From an uncultured Eubacteriales bacterium (lineage in GTDB: Bacteria > Bacillota_A > Clostridia > Christensenellales > Aristaeellaceae): DNA of 9,241 nucleotides. Made by a program: the position numbers and the translations under genes. Location: the NCBI GenBank assembly GCA_902803675.1, contig CADCQZ010000224.1, forward strand, positions 1 to 9,241, read 5' to 3'. Within the stretch, counting starts at the first letter, position 1; every line of letters starts with the position of its first letter. Shown here piece by piece: positions 5,839 to 9,241 of the stretch. The notes beneath the pieces are model-generated. The model made no database searches, was not told the origin of the DNA, and saw nothing but the letters and a program-made list of their open reading frames with translations.

Positions 5839-7233
5839 TCACATGCGGCTGATGGTCTCCCGGTCCAGTTTCCGGAAAAAGATCAGGCTCAGCGTCATGG
5901 AGACCGCCTCCGCGATGAGGAAGGACCACCAGATCGCGTCCAGGCTGATCCTCGACAGGAGCCACGCCGCGGGCAGGAGCACGATCAGCTGGCGGCACAG
6001 GCTGATGATCAGGCTGTACACGCCCCGGCCCACCGCCTGGAAGCTGTTGGACAGGGTGATGCCCACCGCCGCCACCACGAAGTGGACCGAGATGGTGCGC
6101 ATGGCGGTGACACCGATGGCCACCATGCCGGAGGTCTCCGCTTCGCCGCTCTCGAACAGGCTCATCAGCTGCAGGGGGAACACCATGAAGATCACCGTGC
6201 CCGCGGCCATGATGCACACCGCCCACTTCAGGGCGGTCTTCAGGCACCCGTAGACCCTCTCCTTCAGCCTCGCGCCGTAGTTGTATCCCACGATGGCCAC
6301 CACGCCGGAGCCCAGGCCGAACACGGGCATGAACACGAAGGACTGGAGCTTGAAATAGATGTTGAGCACGTTCACCGCGTCATTGCCCTGCCCCGGGAAG
6401 GAGGACAGTATCCCGTTCATGCCGATATTCATCACCGAGCCGATGGCCTGCATGACGGTGCTGGGCAGGCCCACGGCCACGATGCCCCGCAGGGTGCGCG
6501 CGTCCGCGCGGCACTCCGAGAAGCGCAGGAAGAGCTCTTTGTTTTTCACCTGGTTGAGGATGAAGCCCACGATCATGCTCACCCACTGGCCGATCACCGT
6601 GGCCGCGGCGGCGCCCGCCACGCCCATCTCCGGGATGCCCAGGGCCGGCGTGCCGAAGATCAGCAGGGGATCCAGGACGATATTGGTGACCGCGCCGGAC
6701 ATCTGGGTGACCATGGACATGACCGTGTTGCCCGTGGACTGGAGCATCCTCTCCAGGCACACGGCCATGAACACGCCCAGGGAGCCCATGGTGACGATGG
6801 ACAGATAGGTGGAGCCCATGTCCCTGATGAGCGCCGCGTCATTGAGCGTATCCGACACCAGCACGCCCATGAAGGCTTTGGTCAGCGTGGCCCCCACGAT
6901 GAAAAACATCAGGGCGCCCGCCAGCTCGATGAAAATGCCGTTCCAGGCCGTGCGGCGGGCATTCTCCCTTTCCCCCGCGCCCAGCTGGCGGCTGATCAGG
7001 CTGTTGATGCCGATGCCCATGCCCACGGACAGGGCGATCATCAGCATCTGGATGGGGTAGGCCAGGGACACGCCGGTGAGCTCGTTGGGATCGTGGCGGG
7101 ACACGTACACGCTGTCCACCACGTTGTACATAGCCTGGACCAGCATGGAGGCCATGATGGGCAGGCTCACCTTGGGCACCAGACGGCCCATGGGCATATC
7201 GCGCAGCATGGCGCTGCGATCGGATCGCTGCAT
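5839..7233 (-). CDS. MATE family efflux transporter
   Basis: A 464-residue, strongly hydrophobic protein of normal length for a 12-helix multidrug and toxic compound extrusion exporter, driven by Na+ or H+ in the cytoplasmic membrane. Family signatures include PIMASMLVQAMYNVVDSVYVSR (in 25-46), the loop SRQLGAGERENARR (81-94), and ERMLQSTGNTVMSM (161-174). Then comes NIVLDPLLIFG (184-194) with GIPEMGVAGAAAATVIGQ (199-216). The second half repeats the architecture, with GYNYGARLKERV (316-327) equivalent to the first-half loop. The ATG at 7233 is ten bases from GAAAGGA (7244-7250). The substrate cannot be read from sequence; organic cations or drugs are typical, and some relatives export metabolites. 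It shares a divergent promoter region with the secreted protein at 7392. Confidence 0.95.
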   Translation of the reverse strand: MQRSDRSAMLRDMPMGRLVPKVSLPIMASMLVQAMYNVVDSVYVSRHDPNELTGVSLAYPIQMLMIALSVGMGIGINSLISRQLGAGERENARRTAWNGIFIELAGALMFFIVGATLTKAFMGVLVSDTLNDAALIRDMGSTYLSIVTMGSLGVFMAVCLERMLQSTGNTVMSMVTQMSGAVTNIVLDPLLIFGTPALGIPEMGVAGAAAATVIGQWVSMIVGFILNQVKNKELFLRFSECRADARTLRGIVAVGLPSTVMQAIGSVMNIGMNGILSSFPGQGNDAVNVLNIYFKLQSFVFMPVFGLGSGVVAIVGYNYGARLKERVYGCLKTALKWAVCIMAAGTVIFMVFPLQLMSLFESGEAETSGMVAIGVTAMRTISVHFVVAAVGITLSNSFQAVGRGVYSLIISLCRQLIVLLPAAWLLSRISLDAIWWSFLIAEAVSMTLSLIFFRKLDRETISRM

Positions 7234-7252
7234 CGTTTTTTCATCCTTTCCC

Positions 7253-7272
7253 GGCCCTCCCGCGGGAAGGCC
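7253..7272 (-). promoter_or_regulatory. Stem-loop at the predicted 5' end of the MATE mRNA
   Basis: On the minus strand these 20 bases fold into an eight-bp stem (one G-U pair) with a CGCG tetraloop. It begins about two bases after the predicted transcription start (near 7274) and ends two bases before the GAAAGGA ribosome binding site. Such 5'-terminal hairpins often stabilise mRNA or limit ribosome access; the role here is inferred. Confidence 0.5.
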
Positions 7273-7280
7273 GACAGGGA

Positions 7281-7309
7281 AGGATACCAGAAAAGCGGCG
7301 GGCCGTCAA
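7281..7309 (-). promoter_or_regulatory. Promoter of the MATE gene
   Basis: On the minus strand TTGACG (7304-7309) and TATCCT (7281-7286) are separated by exactly 17 bp. The start would be near 7274, about 40 bases before the MATE ATG. Confidence 0.68.
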
Positions 7310-7320
7310 TGGCGTTGACG
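7304..7320. repeat. Inverted repeat joining the divergent -35 region
   Basis: CGTCAA (7304-7309), a five-base gap and TTGACG (7315-7320) are perfect inverted arms. The left arm is the -35 of the MATE promoter. The right arm directly abuts the -35 (TTGACT, 7321-7326) of the opposite promoter. The arrangement could be a shared regulator site or simply paired promoter hexamers. Confidence 0.5.
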
Positions 7321-7349
7321 TTGACTCTGCGTTTGTTTTGTGCCATAAT
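7321..7349 (+). promoter_or_regulatory. Promoter of the secreted-protein gene (and possibly recA)
   Basis: TTGACT (7321-7326) and CATAAT (7344-7349) have a 17-bp spacer, and TG at 7341-7342 supplies an extended -10. Transcription should begin near 7356, giving a leader of about 36 bases ending in a perfect AAGGAGGT ribosome binding site (7375-7382). Confidence 0.75.
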
Positions 7350-7391
7350 GCATAAGGAGAGATATCCGTAGTTCAAGGAGGTCCCAACACC

Positions 7392-8306
7392 ATGAAGAGA
7401 CTAATGAGCGTCATCGCTCTTCTCGCCGTCCTGTGCGCCGCTTTCGGCGCCGCGGGGGAGAGCTTTCCCGTCACCATCGAAGACATCATGGCCGCCAACA
7501 CCGGCGAAGCGGTCCTTGCCCGGCACCGGAACGGGGCGGAGCACCTGATCACCGAGGACGGCAGCCGCGTGATCTATGTGGACGGCGTCAACCGCTACGA
7601 GCACTTCCTGCCCCGGGTGGGCGCCGGCGCCGACACGGAGTACGAGATCCTTCTCACCGCGGACGGCGCGGTGATGTACGACGCCGGGTACAAGATGTAC
7701 TACTGCGTGGTCAACGTGGGCCTGGGCTACGAACGGAAATACACCCCCGACGACGAGCAGAACGGCACCCTGGCCTACTCCCCCGAGGCCACGGCCCTGG
7801 AGACCGTGGTGGACGTGGAGGACCTGGGGGACAGCCTTCGGGTGACCACCGAGACCGAGGCCGGAAAGCTCAACGCCCTGAGCTACGGCCTGCCCGATGA
7901 CGGCGTGTATGTGGTGGAATACACCGTGGATAAAAACACCCTGGAGATCCTGGGCACCCATGAGTACGTGCGGCGCGCCGACGGGAAACGGGAGCAGGAG
8001 ATGGAGCAGAAGCTGATGTACGACATCAGCCCCACGGACGATATCCTCACCATGATCCAGGCCGCGGACGCGGTCGTGAACAGCGAGCCGAAGCGCACGC
8101 TCACCTTCATCACCGATCCCGGGTCCGATACGGAAAAGATCACCAAGGTGACCCGCGCCGCCGGCGTGTTCGTGACCTGGTGGGCGGACGAGAAGGGCTA
8201 CGAGGCCTATGCCGACCCCGAGGGGAAGACCCCCTGGCAGGACGACTACACCGGCGACCAGACCGTGTACCTGATCAACCCCATGCGCTCCGGCGTGTCC
8301 CTGTGA
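7392..8306 (+). CDS. Secreted protein of unknown function
   Basis: A 304-residue protein with a signal peptide: MKR, a hydrophobic core at 4-18 and probable cleavage around 19-22. A cysteine at 15 is not in a convincing lipobox, so a soluble or loosely wall-associated product is more likely than a lipoprotein. I do not recognise the family. The mature part is acidic and appears rich in beta strands with repeated Tyr/Val segments, for example YEILLTADGAVMYDAGYKMY (84-103) and GVYVVEYTVDKNTLEILGTH (171-190), followed by a charged helix (197-208). That alternation resembles LolA-like or other beta-sheet binding proteins, but only loosely. The C-terminal part has a WW pair (263-264). A perfect AAGGAGGT site, nine bases upstream, fixes the start. 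recA follows after 42 bases without a terminator. Confidence 0.85.
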   Translation: MKRLMSVIALLAVLCAAFGAAGESFPVTIEDIMAANTGEAVLARHRNGAEHLITEDGSRVIYVDGVNRYEHFLPRVGAGADTEYEILLTADGAVMYDAGYKMYYCVVNVGLGYERKYTPDDEQNGTLAYSPEATALETVVDVEDLGDSLRVTTETEAGKLNALSYGLPDDGVYVVEYTVDKNTLEILGTHEYVRRADGKREQEMEQKLMYDISPTDDILTMIQAADAVVNSEPKRTLTFITDPGSDTEKITKVTRAAGVFVTWWADEKGYEAYADPEGKTPWQDDYTGDQTVYLINPMRSGVSL

Positions 8307-8348
8307 GCGTCTGACAAAAGACCATATATAAATAGAGGAGATAAGATC

Positions 8349-9241
8349 ATGGCCAAGAAGAAAGAGACCGCCAAACCCGTCGGAGCCGAGCAGCTCCAGG
8401 AAAAGAGCGAGAAGGCGAAAGCCCTGGAAATGACCCTGCACGCCCTGGAGAAGGAATTCGGCAAGGGCACCGTGATGAAGCTGGGCGACAAGGCCGCCCT
8501 GCAGGTGGAGACCGTGCCCACCGGCTGCCTGGAGCTGGACCTGGCCCTGGGCGTGGGCGGCATCCCCAAGGGCCGCATCATCGAGATCTACGGCCCGGAA
8601 TCCTCGGGCAAGACCACCGTGGCCCTGCAGATCGTGGCCCAGGTGCAGAAGGAAGGGGGCCTGGCGGCCTTCATCGACGCCGAGCACGCCCTGGATCCCA
8701 TGTACGCCAAGGCCCTGGGCGTCAACGTGGATGAGCTCTACGTGAGCCAGCCCAATTCCGGTGAGGACGCCCTGGAGATCGCCGAGTCCCTGGTGCGCAG
8801 CGGCGCGGTGGACATCGTGGTCATCGACAGCGTGGCGGCCCTGGTGCCCCGGGCGGAGATCGACGGCGAGATGGGCGACAGCTTCGTGGGCCTGCAGGCC
8901 CGCATGATGAGCCAGGCCATGCGCAAGCTGACCGGCGTGGTGGCCAAGACCAACTCCATCGCCCTGTTCATCAACCAGATCCGCGAGAAGGTGGGCGTGA
9001 TGTACGGCAACCCGGAGACCACCACCGGCGGCCGGGCCCTGAAGTTCTACGCGTCGGTGCGTCTGGAGATCCGCCGCGGCGAGCAGCTCAAGGACGGCGC
9101 GGCCATCGTGGGCAACCGCACCAAGATCAAAGTGGTGAAAAACAAAGTGGCCCCGCCCTTCAAGACCTGCGAGGTGGACCTGATCTACGGCAAGGGCATC
9201 TCCCGGGAGGGCAGCCTGCTGGATCTGGCCGTGGCCAACGA
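8349..9241 (+). CDS. recA: Recombinase RecA, N-terminal 297 codons, truncated by window edge
   Basis: RecA forms filaments on single-stranded DNA, catalyses strand exchange and triggers LexA cleavage. The Walker A motif GPESSGKTT is at 82-90, the catalytic glutamate in DAEHALD is E112, Walker B ends at D160 (DIVVID), loop L1 spans about 168-181, and loop L2 with [12 protein letters not shown] then NPETTTGG is at 209-228. All key residues are offset by 16 from the E. coli protein, owing to a Lys/Glu-rich N-terminal extension. F179 replaces the histidine found in the E. coli L1 loop (H163). The C-terminal domain lies outside the window, and no intein interrupts the visible part. GAGGAG at 8335-8340 is eight bases from the ATG. 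The 42 bases between it and the upstream stop hold an AT-rich stretch but no convincing promoter, and no GAAC-N4-GTTC type LexA site. Confidence 0.98.
   Translation, partial: MAKKKETAKPVGAEQLQEKSEKAKALEMTLHALEKEFGKGTVMKLGDKAALQVETVPTGCLELDLALGVGGIPKGRIIEIYGPESSGKTTVALQIVAQVQKEGGLAAFIDAEHALDPMYAKALGVNVDELYVSQPNSGEDALEIAESLVRSGAVDIVVIDSVAALVPRAEIDGEMGDSFVGLQARMMSQAMRKLTGVVAKTNSIALFINQIREKVGVMYGNPETTTGGRALKFYASVRLEIRRGEQLKDGAAIVGNRTKIKVVKNKVAPPFKTCEVDLIYGKGISREGSLLDLAVAN

Noticed and set aside
6082..7371. Plus-strand open frame of 429 codons opposite the MATE gene
   Set aside because: It is again a codon-register antisense shadow with a His/Gly/Asp-rich, non-globular translation; the minus strand encodes a complete MATE transporter.
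8311..8332. CTGACA and TATATA/TATAAA before recA as a promoter
   Set aside because: The spacing is only about 8 bp and no acceptable -35 exists at 16-18 bp, so it was not called.
7401..8687. Minus-strand open frame of 428 codons spanning the secreted-protein gene and the start of recA
   Set aside because: It is in register with both plus-strand genes and has no family motifs; recA on the plus strand is unambiguous.

Overview
The window is a GC-rich bacterial chromosomal segment, most likely from a clostridial Bacillota (Firmicutes) member of an animal gut or similar anaerobic community. The reasons are strong GGAGG-type ribosome binding sites, sigma-A type promoters, a PadR-DUF2812 gene pair, a secreted M16 peptidase with SLH-like surface-anchoring repeats, and a GH2 glycosidase. 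The genus cannot be assigned from sequence reading alone. Nothing suggests a phage, plasmid or insertion sequence, and I see no tRNA, rRNA or CRISPR array.

Layout: (1) 1-817, minus strand, the N-terminal 272 residues of a glycoside hydrolase family 2 enzyme running off the left edge. (2) 818-1020, a divergent intergenic region with a textbook promoter and an array of CGATATA-type palindromes. (3) 1021-2149, plus strand, a three-gene operon: PadR-type repressor, DUF2812 membrane protein, and a tiny Gly-rich membrane protein. It ends in a bidirectional terminator shared with the gene converging from the right. (4) 2231-5692, minus strand, a large secreted M16C (presequence-protease-like) metallopeptidase with degenerate C-terminal SLH repeats. 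(5) 5839-7233, minus strand, a MATE-family exporter with its own promoter and terminator. (6) 7392-8306, plus strand, a secreted protein of unknown function, transcribed divergently from the exporter. (7) 8349-9241, plus strand, the first 297 codons of recA, cut by the right edge.

How the genes work together: the PadR operon is the one clear regulatory unit, probably a self-repressed switch controlling a small membrane-protein pair. The M16 peptidase and the GH2 enzyme fit peptide and glycan use at the cell surface. The MATE exporter and the unknown secreted protein share a 158-bp promoter region whose two -35 elements form an inverted repeat. recA follows the secreted-protein gene with no obvious promoter or SOS box of its own, so the two may be co-transcribed. 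No well-defined new multi-gene system stands out. The best leads are the padR module with its operator array, the surface-tethered M16C peptidase, and the unknown secreted protein upstream of recA.
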